Shown here one piece after another: positions 10,031 through 19,014 of a stretch of DNA of 64,000 bases. A program made the position numbers and the translations under genes. This DNA comes from Rhizobiales bacterium Ga0077537 (GTDB lineage: Bacteria > Pseudomonadota > Alphaproteobacteria > Rhizobiales > Hyphomicrobiaceae), in the NCBI GenBank assembly GCA_001464955.1, contig LNEM01000024.1, positions 62,001-126,000 of the forward strand, in the 5' to 3' direction. Positions within the stretch are counted from its first letter, which is position 1, and each line of letters begins with the position of its first letter. The notes beneath the pieces are model-generated. The model was not told the origin of the DNA. It saw only the letters and a program-made list of their open reading frames with translations, and made no database searches.

Positions 10031-10483
10031 ATGGGGCTGCGAGGGTTCGTTGCACGTATCGCCGTAGGCGGCGCCTTGGCGCTGTCCGTGGTCGCCCTGT
10101 CCGGGTGTGCCGGCAGTCCGGCGCCGGAAATCGGCCCCTGGAGCACATCGCGGTGCGTCGACGACAGCCCGGCCTGCATCGCGGAGCGCCAGCGCACATT
10201 GAAAGCCTTGCTCTCCGACCGCGAACGCCGCTGGGTGCGTGAGCCCGCCAATGCCGACAGCTACGCGGGCGGCGTGCGCCTGTTTGCCTTCAAGACCCGC
10301 AAGCGCGACTTGACATGTCCGGAACTGGCGGCCGCCCGCCGAGAAGCCGAGGCAGGTCCCGCCGTCCTTCGCGGCCCGGGAGGCCGTCATCTGACCCCGG
10401 CCCAGGTGTCGCGCGGAGCCATGCTGTCGACCGAAGTCTCCCGTGAGCTTGCAGGAGAGATGCGCCGGCGCTGCCCCGTGTGA
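10031..10483 (+). CDS. Hypothetical lipoprotein
   Basis: A 150-aa protein of unknown function. The N-terminus is a lipoprotein signal peptide ending in the lipobox LSGC with the lipidated residue at Cys26, so it should be membrane-anchored in the periplasm or at the outer membrane. The mature part is charged and has four more cysteines (for example RCVDDSPACIAERQR), which could form disulfides. The start at 10031 is preceded by AAGGGG. I do not recognise a named domain. Confidence 0.75.
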   Translation: MGLRGFVARIAVGGALALSVVALSGCAGSPAPEIGPWSTSRCVDDSPACIAERQRTLKALLSDRERRWVREPANADSYAGGVRLFAFKTRKRDLTCPELAAARREAEAGPAVLRGPGGRHLTPAQVSRGAMLSTEVSRELAGEMRRRCPV

Positions 10484-10619
10484 TAGGAAATTGCCGTCCC
10501 CCTTTCCGCGTTACCCGATCGATCCCATATCCCGCCGGCTCCGATCGTCATAGGCGCGTGTCAGACCAGTCGCACCTTCCCGTCATTCCCTCCCTTCCCA
10601 CCCCCTGCTTCGGTGTCCC

Positions 10620-11165
10620 ATGGATCTCGACACGATCGTGCAATCGACGATGACCTTCATCAAGGAGCACCGGGCCTGGGCTGCACCCGTCGTCTTCGTG
10701 CTCGCGTTCTTCGAGTCGATCGCCTTCATGTCTCTGGTACTGCCCTTCTGGGGCATGCTGGTCGCGATCGGCACCGTGATCAGCGCGACCGGCGGAGCCG
10801 ATTTCTGGGTCGTGACGGCGGCGGCGGCGCTTGGCGCGGCGCTCGGCGACTGGGTGTCCTACTGGATCGGTTATCATTATCATGAGCAGATCGCGCGCAT
10901 GTGGCCGATCAACCGCTATCCGAACCTGATCCCGCAAGGCCACAAGTTCTTCGAGAAGTGGGGCGCCGGCGCGATCTGGCTGGGCCGCTTCTCGGGTCCG
11001 CTTCGCGCCTCGATTCCCATCATCGCGGGCGCGGTCCAGATGCCGCGCGTCAAGTTCCAGATCGCGAACTGGGGCTCGGCCGTGTTGTGGGCCGTCGTCC
11101 TCATGTTCTTCGGCGACGCCCTCGGCCAGGTCTGGACGGCGATCCACAGTCACTTCGGTCGCTGA
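10620..11165 (+). CDS. DedA family membrane protein (first of a tandem pair)
   Basis: A 181-aa inner-membrane protein of the DedA/VTT superfamily, whose members flip polyprenyl carriers or phospholipids or affect membrane potential. The conserved reentrant-loop region reads GDWVSYWIGY, and the second half carries the arginine motif WLGRFSGPLR followed by IPIIAGAVQMP. Several hydrophobic segments are visible. It precedes a second DedA gene by 29 bases, so the two probably form one operon. Confidence 0.88.
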   Translation: MDLDTIVQSTMTFIKEHRAWAAPVVFVLAFFESIAFMSLVLPFWGMLVAIGTVISATGGADFWVVTAAAALGAALGDWVSYWIGYHYHEQIARMWPINRYPNLIPQGHKFFEKWGAGAIWLGRFSGPLRASIPIIAGAVQMPRVKFQIANWGSAVLWAVVLMFFGDALGQVWTAIHSHFGR

Positions 11166-11194
11166 CCGTCGCGGCATTCCGGGAGCATCCCCCG

Positions 11195-11713
11195 ATGTCC
11201 ATCGAAGCCGCGTGGGCGGCCGCAACGGCCTTCGCCAAGACGCACATCGCGTGGGCGGAGCCGATCGTGTTCGCGCTCGGCTTTGCCGAGGGTATTCCGG
11301 CCCTATCGTTCTTCGTGCCGTCGAGCGCGCTCTTTCTAGCGATCGGCGGCGCGCACTCCGCGGTCGGCGGCGAGTTCTGGATGCTGTGGCTGGCCGCCAG
11401 TTGCGGGGCCGCGCTCGGCGACTACGCGACCTACTCGCTCGGCAGATGGCTGCGCCACGACGTGAAGCGCCTCCGCTACTTTGCCGTCCACCCTGAGGCC
11501 CTCGAGCGCGCACACGCCCTTTTCGAGCGGTGGGGGGCCCTGGCGGTCATCGGTGGGAAATTCACCGGCTTCGCGCGCCCCCTCATCCCTGTCGCAGCCG
11601 GCATCGTGGCCATGCCGCTGCCGAAGTTCGTGGCGGCCAGCGCTGTCTCGTCGATGGCCTGGGCCGCTGTTTTCCTCGCCCCAGGCTACGGCCTGAGGTT
11701 CCTCGTCGACTGA
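11195..11713 (+). CDS. DedA family membrane protein (second of a tandem pair)
   Basis: A 172-aa DedA/VTT-type membrane protein, a paralog of the preceding gene. It has GDYATYSLGRW and GGKFTGFARPLIPVAAG, that is, Lys where the first copy has the first Arg of the conserved loop, while the second Arg is kept. The start at 11195 (MSIEAAW) follows GGGAG by about ten bases; a longer frame starting at 10901 would run inside the first dedA and is rejected. Confidence 0.85.
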   Translation: MSIEAAWAAATAFAKTHIAWAEPIVFALGFAEGIPALSFFVPSSALFLAIGGAHSAVGGEFWMLWLAASCGAALGDYATYSLGRWLRHDVKRLRYFAVHPEALERAHALFERWGALAVIGGKFTGFARPLIPVAAGIVAMPLPKFVAASAVSSMAWAAVFLAPGYGLRFLVD

Positions 11714-11837
11714 CGCTCGACGGTTTGCCCCGCCGCCCGTCGAAACTCTCGCCCGCCGATCCCACGACAGCCTTGTGAAAGGGCGGGATTCCGACTAGTT
11801 CTCGCGACCAACGCATCAGTCATCGACGGAGCAGACC

Positions 11838-12020
11838 ATGCCGAGCAGCCCAGGCGCACGTTCGCCGCGCAGCACCGAGAAGCGCAAGCGCAAGGCGAAG
11901 CGGGCCGCAGCGCCGAAGAAGGCGACCAATGCCGTCGGCGCGACCATTGCCGCGCGTCAGCGCTCCAAGAAGGCCGCCAATCTGCGGCGCGGCGCCGTGA
12001 AGGTCGCCGCTTCGGCCTGA
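11838..12020 (+). CDS. Small, very basic protein of unknown function
   Basis: A 60-aa polypeptide, very rich in Lys, Arg and Ala (for example KRKRKAKRAAAPKKA), with almost no acidic residues, so it probably binds nucleic acid or another polyanion. The evidence that it is real is a good ribosome site (CGGAG, seven bases before the ATG), position between two transcription units and a strong terminator 28 bases after the stop. I do not recognise a family. Confidence 0.55.
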   Translation: MPSSPGARSPRSTEKRKRKAKRAAAPKKATNAVGATIAARQRSKKAANLRRGAVKVAASA

Positions 12021-12048
12021 TTTCCCGGTTGGACCGGCTATCACTGAC

Positions 12049-12078
12049 AGCCCGGGATGCGCCGCATTCCGGGCTTTT
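12049..12078 (+). terminator. Rho-independent terminator of the small basic gene
   Basis: Arms AGCCCGGGATGC (12049-12060) and GCATTCCGGGCT (12064-12075), paired with one G-T wobble, around a three-base loop, followed by TTTT. The 210 bases from here to the parC stop hold no gene that I can support. Confidence 0.8.
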
Positions 12079-12290
12079 GGTGTTGGATGCGTGCGACCGC
12101 TCACCGGAAGAGCAGGTCGCAGAGCAGATGCGTCGGCGACGCCCCGGCCGTCGGATTGATGCCCGCCAGCGATATCGGCGGATGGAAACCGAGGACCGTC
12201 GCGACGACGGTACCCGGCCACGATCAGCATCCGCGCGCCGAGGACGAGCCCGGCTGCCTTACCGGGCTCGAAATGCGGCTCACCGCTCCG

Positions 12291-14546
12291 CTACCCGCCG
12301 AAAGCCGGGCCGAACCGGTTCGAGCGCGGGAACCCTTTGGGCACCACTTTGCCGGCTTGTGCCCGCTCGCCGACCCACTCCCGCAGCTCGGACCACGACA
12401 GCGTGAACGTCCGCCCGGCCGGATCGAGCCAGGTGAGCCCGGCCGACTTCTGGAAGACGCGCACGTCGGAGAGCGCACCGTCCTTGAAGCGCTGCAGATA
12501 GACGCCCTTGCCGCGCCCCATCTCGTTCACTTCAGCGAGGCTGAAAACGAGCATCTTCCGGTTGTCGCCGACCGTCGCCACCTGATCGCCGATGGCCGGC
12601 ACGCACACCCGCGCCTCGGCGCCGGTATCGACGTTGAGCACCTGCTTGCCCTTCCGCGTCGACGCGATGACGTCGTCCTCCGGGACGACGAAGCCATGCC
12701 CGGACGTCGCCGCGACCAGCAGCTTGCGGCCCGGCTCGTGGACGAAGATCTCGACGAAATCCGCCGTCTCCTCCACGTCGACCATCAGCCGCAACGGCTC
12801 GCCGTGCCCACGCCCACCGGGCAACTGGCTCGCTTCGAGCGTGTAGAATTTGCCGTTTGTCGAAAACACCAGGATCTTGTCGGTCGTATAGGCCTTGATC
12901 GCGCGCTTGAACGCATCGCCCTGCTTGAATTCGACCTTGGCGAGGTCGTCCTGGTGGCCCTTGAGCGCGCGCACCCAGCCCTTCTCGGAGAGCAGGATGG
13001 TGAGGGGCTCTTTCTCGATGAAGGCCTGATCCAAATCGATCTCGACGGTCGGCGCGTCCTCGACGGCGGTCCGCCGCTTGCCGAGCGGCGTTTTCTTCGA
13101 CCACGTCTCGCGGATGCGGCGCACTTCGTCGCCGATCTGCTCCCACTGCTTCTCGTCGGAGGCGACGAGCGACTGCAGCGTCCGTTGCTCGCCGGAGAGC
13201 TTGTCGTGCTCGGCCCGGATCTCTTGTTCCTCGAGCCGCGACAGCGACCTGAGCCGCAGATTGAGGATCGCCTCGGCCTGCACGTCCGAGAGCCCGAACG
13301 TACTCATCAGCTTGGCTTTCGGCTCGTCCTCGTAGCGGACGATACGGATCACCTCGTCGATGTTGAGATACGCGATCAGGTAGCCGGCGAGCACCTCGAG
13401 TCGGTGCGCGATCTTCGAAAGGCGATGCTCCGTGCGCCGGATCAGCACCTCCTGGCGATGCTCGAGCCAGAGCCACATCACGTCCCTGAGGCCGAGCACG
13501 GCCGGAATCTGTCCCGCCGTCAGCACGTTCATGTTGAGGCCGAACTTGATCTCCAGCTCGGTGAGCTTGAACAGGCTCTCCATGAGCACGATCGGATCGA
13601 CGGTGCGCACGCGGGGCTCGAGCACCAGCCGCACGTCTTCGGCCGATTCGTCCCTGACGTCGCCGAGCAGCGGCAGCTTCTTCTCCTGGAACAGCTCCGC
13701 GATCTTTTCGTAGAGCGCGCCCTTACGCACCTGATAGGGAATCTCGGTGACGACAATCTGGTAGCCGCCCCGCCCCGTGTCCTCGCGATGCCATTTCGCC
13801 CGGAGACGGAAGCTGCCACGCCCCGTGCGATAGGACTCGATCATCGTCTCCTTGGGCTCGACCAGCACGCCACCCGTGGGAAAATCCGGCCCCTGGATGA
13901 AGTCGAGCAGCTTCTCGACGGTCGCATTCGGATGCTTGATGAGATGCAGGAGCGCCTGGCAGATCTCGTCGACGTTGTGCGGCGGAATGTTGGTCGCCAT
14001 ACCGACTGCGATGCCCGAAGCGCCGTTGGCGAGCAGATTGGGGAACGCCGCCGGCAGAACCGACGGCTCCTGCTCCTTCTCGTCGTAGTTCGGGCGGAAA
14101 TCGACGGCGTTCTCGTCGATGCCCTCGAGCAGCGCCTCCGCGATCGTCGTGAGGCGCGCCTCGGTGTAGCGGTGGGCCGCCGGGTTGTCGCCGTCGATGT
14201 TGCCGAAGTTGCCCTGCCCGTCGACGAGCGGATAACGCGAGGAGAAATCCTGCGCCAGCCGCACCATGGCGTCGTAGATGGCGCCGTCGCCGTGCGGATG
14301 CAGCTTGCCCATCGTGTCGCCGACGACGCGCGCCGACTTCATGTAGGCCGACGTCGGCGTCAGCCCCAGATCGCGCATGGCGAACACGATGCGCCGGTGC
14401 ACGGGCTTCAGGCCGTCGCGCACGTCCGGCAACGCCCGATCCATGATCGTCTTCAGGGCGTAGGCGAGATAGCGCTCCTCGAGGGCCACCTTGAGGGGCA
14501 CGGCTTCGATCGGCCCGGGGCCGGGGAGAATCGGTTTGTCGCTCAT
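12291..14546 (-). CDS. parC: DNA topoisomerase IV subunit A
   Basis: The 751-aa DNA-cutting subunit of topoisomerase IV, which unlinks daughter chromosomes together with ParE. It is assigned to ParC rather than GyrA by the N-terminus ([19 protein letters not shown]) and by length. Catalytic tyrosine is Tyr127 (AAHRYTEAR). In the quinolone-resistance-determining region the sequence is [16 protein letters not shown]: Gly88 sits where E. coli ParC has Ser80, and Asp92 where it has Glu84. The C-terminal third is the DNA-wrapping beta-pinwheel region. The gene is divergent from the patatin gene. Confidence 0.95.
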   Translation of the reverse strand: MSDKPILPGPGPIEAVPLKVALEERYLAYALKTIMDRALPDVRDGLKPVHRRIVFAMRDLGLTPTSAYMKSARVVGDTMGKLHPHGDGAIYDAMVRLAQDFSSRYPLVDGQGNFGNIDGDNPAAHRYTEARLTTIAEALLEGIDENAVDFRPNYDEKEQEPSVLPAAFPNLLANGASGIAVGMATNIPPHNVDEICQALLHLIKHPNATVEKLLDFIQGPDFPTGGVLVEPKETMIESYRTGRGSFRLRAKWHREDTGRGGYQIVVTEIPYQVRKGALYEKIAELFQEKKLPLLGDVRDESAEDVRLVLEPRVRTVDPIVLMESLFKLTELEIKFGLNMNVLTAGQIPAVLGLRDVMWLWLEHRQEVLIRRTEHRLSKIAHRLEVLAGYLIAYLNIDEVIRIVRYEDEPKAKLMSTFGLSDVQAEAILNLRLRSLSRLEEQEIRAEHDKLSGEQRTLQSLVASDEKQWEQIGDEVRRIRETWSKKTPLGKRRTAVEDAPTVEIDLDQAFIEKEPLTILLSEKGWVRALKGHQDDLAKVEFKQGDAFKRAIKAYTTDKILVFSTNGKFYTLEASQLPGGRGHGEPLRLMVDVEETADFVEIFVHEPGRKLLVAATSGHGFVVPEDDVIASTRKGKQVLNVDTGAEARVCVPAIGDQVATVGDNRKMLVFSLAEVNEMGRGKGVYLQRFKDGALSDVRVFQKSAGLTWLDPAGRTFTLSWSELREWVGERAQAGKVVPKGFPRSNRFGPAFGG

Positions 14547-14807
14547 GGCCGCTGGTTAGCCGCTCCAGGGGGCGGCCTCAAGACGGCTCGACCGGTTGTA
14601 CCGGCGCCCAAGCGTCACATCCCACGCATCACGAAGTCTGTCGATGATGCACGGCGGGCGTCGAACCGGGCCTCGGGCTATGCTAATTTCGCCACTTCCC
14701 AAGCGACGACAGCGGGCGGGCGGTTGCGTTCCGGCCCCATCCGCGCCGCAATTGACAAGCCAGGTGATCGAAACGTGCGGCGCCCACCTCTTCCGGACCG
14801 AACCCAC

Positions 14808-16043
14808 ATGCTTCCGTCGTCCCTCACGGCGCGACTGATCGGCCTGCTGCTGGTCGTGACGCTGGCGGCTTGCGCGGCCTCCGTGCGTCCGGGCGACGAC
14901 GCCGTATCGACTTCGGCGAACTTCGGCGCCATTCCGCTTTTCAGCTCCGACAACAAGCCGCTCGATCCTCCGCCGGGTGCCACCATCGTCGGCAAGGAGG
15001 TCAGTCCCGCCCTGCCGACGTCCGAGCTGAACGTCCTCGCCATCTCGGGCGGCGGCTCGGACGGCGCTTTCGGCGCCGGCGTCCTGAAGGGCTGGACCGA
15101 AAGCGGCAAACGCCCCGTCTTCAACATCGTCACCGGCGTGTCGACGGGCGCGCTGATCGCGACGTTCGCCTTCCTCGGCCCGGCGTGGGACGGGGAGATC
15201 GAGCGCTTCTACACCAGGATCACCAACGACGAGATCTATCAGAGCCGGGGCATCGCGGGCCTCTTCGACGAGAGCCTCTACGACACGGGACCGTTCCGCT
15301 CCATGGTGGAAAAGGTGGTGACGCCCCGTCTCCTCGACGCGGTCGCCGCCGAGCATGCCAAGGGCCGCCGCATCTACGTCGCGACCACGGATCTCGACAA
15401 CGGCACCGTCGTGGTCTGGGACATGGGCGGTATCGCGGCGAGTGGTCATCCGAACCGCCTCGACACCTATCGCGACGTCTTGGTCGCCTCGGCCGCCTTC
15501 CCGGGCTTCTTCAAGCCCGTCTACGTCCGCAATGCCGACGACAAGGGCGGACCACGCATGCACGTCGATGGCGGCGTCAAGGCGCCGATCCTGCTGCGCT
15601 CGTTCATGGTCGAAGGCCCGCAGAAGAAGAAGACCGTCTACATGCTGGTCAACGGCAAGCTGTCGCTGCAGACCGAAGCGGCGAGCCCCGTGAAGGCGAC
15701 CGTCCTCGGCATCACGCGCCGCTCGGTCTCGGAGCTGATGCGCGGCCTCACCTACAAGACCATCTATCAGGCCTACGTGACGACGCGGCAGGCCCGCAGC
15801 CAGTTCCGCATCCTCTATGTGCCGGACACGGTGAAGGACATCGACGACCCGCTGCGCTTCCAGCCCAAGGAAATGCGCCGTCTGTTCGACGTCGGCCGCA
15901 CCTTCGGCAGGTCCAATTCGAGCTGGGGCGTGGAGCCGCCGCGCCTCGACAGCCTGGAGCGCGTCGAGGCGCACGACCCGGCGCCTGCCCCGGTTCGCAA
16001 GAAGCCCCGCCCGGCATCGGCCTCGGTCCAGCCCGCCCGCTGA
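14808..16043 (+). CDS. Patatin-like phospholipase, lipoprotein
   Basis: A 411-aa lipid acyl hydrolase of the patatin fold. A lipoprotein signal (lipobox LAAC, Cys22) places it outside the cytoplasm. The oxyanion loop GGGSDGAFGAG (residues 81-91), the nucleophile elbow GVSTG (Ser112) and the catalytic Asp in VDGG (Asp254) are all present, so the Ser-Asp dyad is intact. The start at 14808 gives a proper signal peptide; the same frame stays open far upstream only as a shadow of parC. The 260-base gap to parC must hold both divergent promoters; I see no clear boxes there. Confidence 0.9.
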   Translation: MLPSSLTARLIGLLLVVTLAACAASVRPGDDAVSTSANFGAIPLFSSDNKPLDPPPGATIVGKEVSPALPTSELNVLAISGGGSDGAFGAGVLKGWTESGKRPVFNIVTGVSTGALIATFAFLGPAWDGEIERFYTRITNDEIYQSRGIAGLFDESLYDTGPFRSMVEKVVTPRLLDAVAAEHAKGRRIYVATTDLDNGTVVVWDMGGIAASGHPNRLDTYRDVLVASAAFPGFFKPVYVRNADDKGGPRMHVDGGVKAPILLRSFMVEGPQKKKTVYMLVNGKLSLQTEAASPVKATVLGITRRSVSELMRGLTYKTIYQAYVTTRQARSQFRILYVPDTVKDIDDPLRFQPKEMRRLFDVGRTFGRSNSSWGVEPPRLDSLERVEAHDPAPAPVRKKPRPASASVQPAR

Positions 16044-16050
16044 GCGCGCG

Positions 16051-17007
16051 CTATTCGACGGGCGCGAACGACGCCGCGATCTTGCGCATCTCGGGGATCA
16101 GCACGTCCGCATCCTGCGATGGCATCTGCCCGACGATGCGGAAGTATCCACCGTCCTTGCCGCGAATGAGCGTCTGCATCACCGTGACGGGGCTTCCGTC
16201 CGCCTTGTCGACGGCGTCGGCGACGAGTTCGATCGTCTCGAGCCCCGCGATCACCCCCCGCGACCGGTCCACGACCTTGATCTCCTTGAGACCGCTCAGC
16301 CCGGCAAGCAGCGTCTCCGCGAACGTATCGTCCCCGGGCACCGCCCGCTTGTCGAGCGACGGCGCCACGATCAGAAGCGCCCGCTTCTCCCTGGGCTTCT
16401 GGGGCTCGAGCCGCCCATCCAGCGTGTAGGCGTGCGTCGTGCCGAGGATGGTCCCGGCCGCCTTGAACGGCCCGAGATATCCGAGTTGGAACAGGGCTTT
16501 GGCCGCCGCCGCCCGTTCGGCGATGCGCGCCGACGCGAGGATCGTTTCGATCCCAACGGCTGACACGGCTCCGTCCTGGATCGCCTGTCGCGGCACGTTC
16601 GCCGTGATCAGCGCCGTCACCCCGTCCTCGCGGAAGGCGAGCAGAAACTTGTCCACGAGCCCCATCGCGCTCTTCTGCTCGCCCTTGAGAAAGAGATAGC
16701 TCCCCTCCCGCGCGAGCTTGGCCGGAGCCGCCTTCTCGATGCCCTTGGCCTGCAGCGCCTCGGGCGTCAGCCCCGTTGCCAGTTGCTCGTAGGCGACGGC
16801 CGGCATCTCGACGATGACCAGCGAGGCGCCGATGTCGGGCCGGATGAAGCCGGAGAACTGGCGCGCCACCTCGAATCCGTCGGGTACGTCGAGGGCCACC
16901 CGGCTGGCCGGGGCCTGCTGCACGCGGGCCGCAGCCGGCAACACCGGAGCCGCAAGCGCCAGGCTGGCGAACAGGACGGCAAGCGCAAGGGTCCGAAACC
17001 GCCGCAT
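16051..17007 (-). CDS. Exported protein of unknown function
   Basis: A 318-aa protein with a clear Sec signal peptide (MRRFRTLALAVLFASLALA, then a cleavable PAAA region), so it acts in the periplasm. The mature part is mixed alpha/beta without cysteines in the segments I checked and without a motif that I recognise. The start at 17007 follows GGGAGA by six bases; a longer in-frame start at 17079 would bury the signal peptide. It converges on the patatin gene with seven bases between the stops. Confidence 0.75.
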   Translation of the reverse strand: MRRFRTLALAVLFASLALAAPVLPAAARVQQAPASRVALDVPDGFEVARQFSGFIRPDIGASLVIVEMPAVAYEQLATGLTPEALQAKGIEKAAPAKLAREGSYLFLKGEQKSAMGLVDKFLLAFREDGVTALITANVPRQAIQDGAVSAVGIETILASARIAERAAAAKALFQLGYLGPFKAAGTILGTTHAYTLDGRLEPQKPREKRALLIVAPSLDKRAVPGDDTFAETLLAGLSGLKEIKVVDRSRGVIAGLETIELVADAVDKADGSPVTVMQTLIRGKDGGYFRIVGQMPSQDADVLIPEMRKIAASFAPVE

Positions 17008-17141
17008 GGCGTCTCCCGCAGGTTCGAGTCTGAGTTGTCCGGCGCCACAATGAAAAGAGATGAGGCCAATTTGCGGCATTCGCCGCGCTCCCTCGGCATG
17101 GCAAGAGGGGGCGTGGGCATGGAATTGCGAGGCGTGGCGCG

Positions 17142-17957
17142 ATGGCGACGGTCGATCTCGACAGGATAGCGGACATCGTCCGCGACGTTGCGGCGACCGA
17201 AATCATGCCGCGCTGGCGCAACCTCGGCCGCGACGACGTGCAACGCAAATCCCCGGCCGGCGATCTGGTGACGATCGCCGATCACGCGGCCGAGGTCGCC
17301 CTGACCCGACGGCTGGCGGACGCCCTACCCGGCTCCATCGTCGTCGGCGAGGAAGCCGTCGCGGCCGACGAGGGCGTTCTGGCGCGGTTCAGCGAGTCCG
17401 GCCCCGTGTGGGTGATCGACCCGATCGACGGCACGAGGAAATTCGCCGAGGGCACGCCGACGTTCGACGTCATGGTGGCGCTGGTCATTGGCGGCCGGCC
17501 GATCGCGGGCTGGATCCACGCCCCCGCCGAGGACGTACTCTACATGGGCGCTGACGGCGACGGCGCGGTGCGCGAAGCGGCAGGCATCCGCCAACCCATC
17601 ACGCCACAGCGCGGGCTTGCGCTCTCCGACCTCGAGGGCATTCTCGGCACGGGCGCCTTCACGACGCGCGGCCGCCGCGATCCGACCGTCCAGCGCCACC
17701 GCTTCCGCGGCTACGTGAAACCCACCTGCGCCGGCCACAACTACGGCCGCATCCTGAGCGGCGAGAGCCACTTCCTCGTCAACTTCTCGACCTTTCCGTG
17801 GGATCACCTGCCGGGCCATGCCATCGCGCTGGCAGCCGGCTTCCACGCCGCCCGCCACGACGGCGCGCCCTTCGACCCACTCGACAAGGTGGGCGGTGTC
17901 CTCGTCGCCCCCGACCGCGACCTATGGAGCGAAATCCACACACTCTTGCTGACCTGA
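17142..17957 (+). CDS. Inositol monophosphatase family phosphatase (copy 1)
   Basis: A 271-aa Mg2+-dependent phosphatase of the FIG/IMPase superfamily. The metal-binding residues are visible: GEE (Glu70, Glu71), WVIDPIDGT (Asp93, Asp96) and the late WDHLPG motif carrying the third metal aspartate. Substrates in this family include inositol phosphate, histidinol phosphate, fructose bisphosphate and PAP; nothing here decides between them. It is followed by a close paralog whose first 100 residues align without a gap. Confidence 0.9.
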   Translation: MATVDLDRIADIVRDVAATEIMPRWRNLGRDDVQRKSPAGDLVTIADHAAEVALTRRLADALPGSIVVGEEAVAADEGVLARFSESGPVWVIDPIDGTRKFAEGTPTFDVMVALVIGGRPIAGWIHAPAEDVLYMGADGDGAVREAAGIRQPITPQRGLALSDLEGILGTGAFTTRGRRDPTVQRHRFRGYVKPTCAGHNYGRILSGESHFLVNFSTFPWDHLPGHAIALAAGFHAARHDGAPFDPLDKVGGVLVAPDRDLWSEIHTLLLT

Positions 17958-17969
17958 CATCGTCCGGGT

Positions 17970-18038
17970 CCAGGGACGGCCGTCCCTGGTCGAAGAGCGC
18001 GAGAGGTGAAACCTCTCGCATTTCGCCCGACGGGCGAA
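17970..18038 (+). repeat. Three-hairpin palindromic element, copy 1
   Basis: Three consecutive inverted repeats fill the gap between the two IMPase genes: 17970-17989 (10-base arms CCAGGGACGG), 17999-18019 (GCGAGAGGT, loop GAA, ACCTCTCGC) and 18022-18038 (TTCGCCCG, loop A, CGGGCGAA). Order, the GGTCC lead-in and the linker GAGCGCGAG match a second element at 19864-19917, although the stem sequences differ. It is probably a member of a dispersed REP-like family. The ribosome site of the next gene (ACGGAG) comes directly after it. Confidence 0.6.
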
Positions 18039-18052
18039 CCACGGAGCCCCTC

Positions 18053-18874
18053 ATGTCGTCCCATATGCTCACCGACGTCGCCCGCATCATCGCCGACGTC
18101 GCCGCGACCGAGGTGATGCCCCGCTGGCGCAACCTCGCCACCTCCGACATCGCGGAAAAAACCGGCCCCGACGATCTCGTCACCATCGCCGACAGCGCCG
18201 CAGAAGCAGCGCTCACCGCACGCCTTGCCGCCTACCTCCCCGGCTCCCTCGTCGTCGGCGAGGAGGCCGTCGCCGCCGATGCGTCGGTGATCGAGCGCCT
18301 CCGGGGCGGCGGCGCGTGCTGGGTCATCGACCCGATCGACGGCACGCAGGACTTCGCGACGGGCGCGCCTGATTTCACGCTGATGGTGGCGCTGGTCGAG
18401 GACGGCGTCGCCACGGCGGGCTGGATCATGGCTCCGGCGCGCGGCGCCGTCGCCTATGGCGGCCAAGGGCATGGCGTTTGGCTGGGCCGTGGCGGCAGCG
18501 CACCGACGCCGGTCGTACGGCACCCGGTTCCCGCCCGCATCGCCGGGATGACCGGCCTCCTCGGCAAGCGCAATCTGACCGAGGCCCGCCGCGCCGAACT
18601 GCAGGCCAAGGAGAGCCATTTCCGCGCCTTCGAAGGCGTCGTCTATGCCGGCGTCGACTACATGCGGCTGCTCGCGGGCGAGGTCCACTTCGCCGTCTAC
18701 AACAAGACCGAGCCCTGGGACCATCTGCCCGGCCTCGCCATCCTCGGCGGCCACGGCTACGTCGCCGCGAAGCACGACGGTTCCCCCTACCGCCCCGGCG
18801 ACAACACCGGCGGCCTCCTGGTCGCCCCCGACGCAGCGACCTTCGCGGAGATCAGGGGGATCTTGCTGGGGTGA
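18053..18874 (+). CDS. Inositol monophosphatase family phosphatase (copy 2)
   Basis: A 273-aa paralog of the preceding gene with the same metal-binding set: GEE (Glu70, Glu71), WVIDPIDGT (Asp93, Asp96) and WDHLPG. It departs from copy 1 mainly after residue 130, the part that shapes substrate choice, so the two copies may act on different sugar or polyol phosphates. The start at 18053 follows ACGGAG by six bases; a longer in-frame start at 17798 would run through copy 1 and the hairpin element. Confidence 0.9.
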   Translation: MSSHMLTDVARIIADVAATEVMPRWRNLATSDIAEKTGPDDLVTIADSAAEAALTARLAAYLPGSLVVGEEAVAADASVIERLRGGGACWVIDPIDGTQDFATGAPDFTLMVALVEDGVATAGWIMAPARGAVAYGGQGHGVWLGRGGSAPTPVVRHPVPARIAGMTGLLGKRNLTEARRAELQAKESHFRAFEGVVYAGVDYMRLLAGEVHFAVYNKTEPWDHLPGLAILGGHGYVAAKHDGSPYRPGDNTGGLLVAPDAATFAEIRGILLG

Positions 18875-18912
18875 GCGGCCGTTCGACCATAGCCACGACA
18901 TCTCCCCCCCAG

Positions 18913-18994
18913 CGTCATGCCCGCGCAGGCGGGCACCCACGACACCACAAAACAATCCCACCGCTCGTGGGTCCCCGCCTGCGCGGGGATGACG
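18913..18994. repeat. Dispersed inverted-pair repeat (VIPAQAGIH type), copy 1
   Basis: Two 28-base arms, 18913-18940 (begins CGTCATGCCCGCG) and 18967-18994 (ends GCGGGGATGACG), lie in inverted orientation around a 26-base spacer. Each arm itself contains a small hairpin. The same pair occurs at 62041-62168. Repeats of this wording, which give VIPAQAGIH when translated, are common between genes in many proteobacterial genomes. It sits between convergent genes (stops at 18874 and 19015). Confidence 0.85.
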
Positions 18995-19014
18995 GGAATG
19001 GAGCGATGAAGGCT

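Noticed and set aside
12057-14807. Very long plus-strand open frame (over 900 codons) leading into the patatin gene
   Set aside because: It is the antisense shadow of parC; the true patatin protein begins with a lipoprotein signal at 14808.
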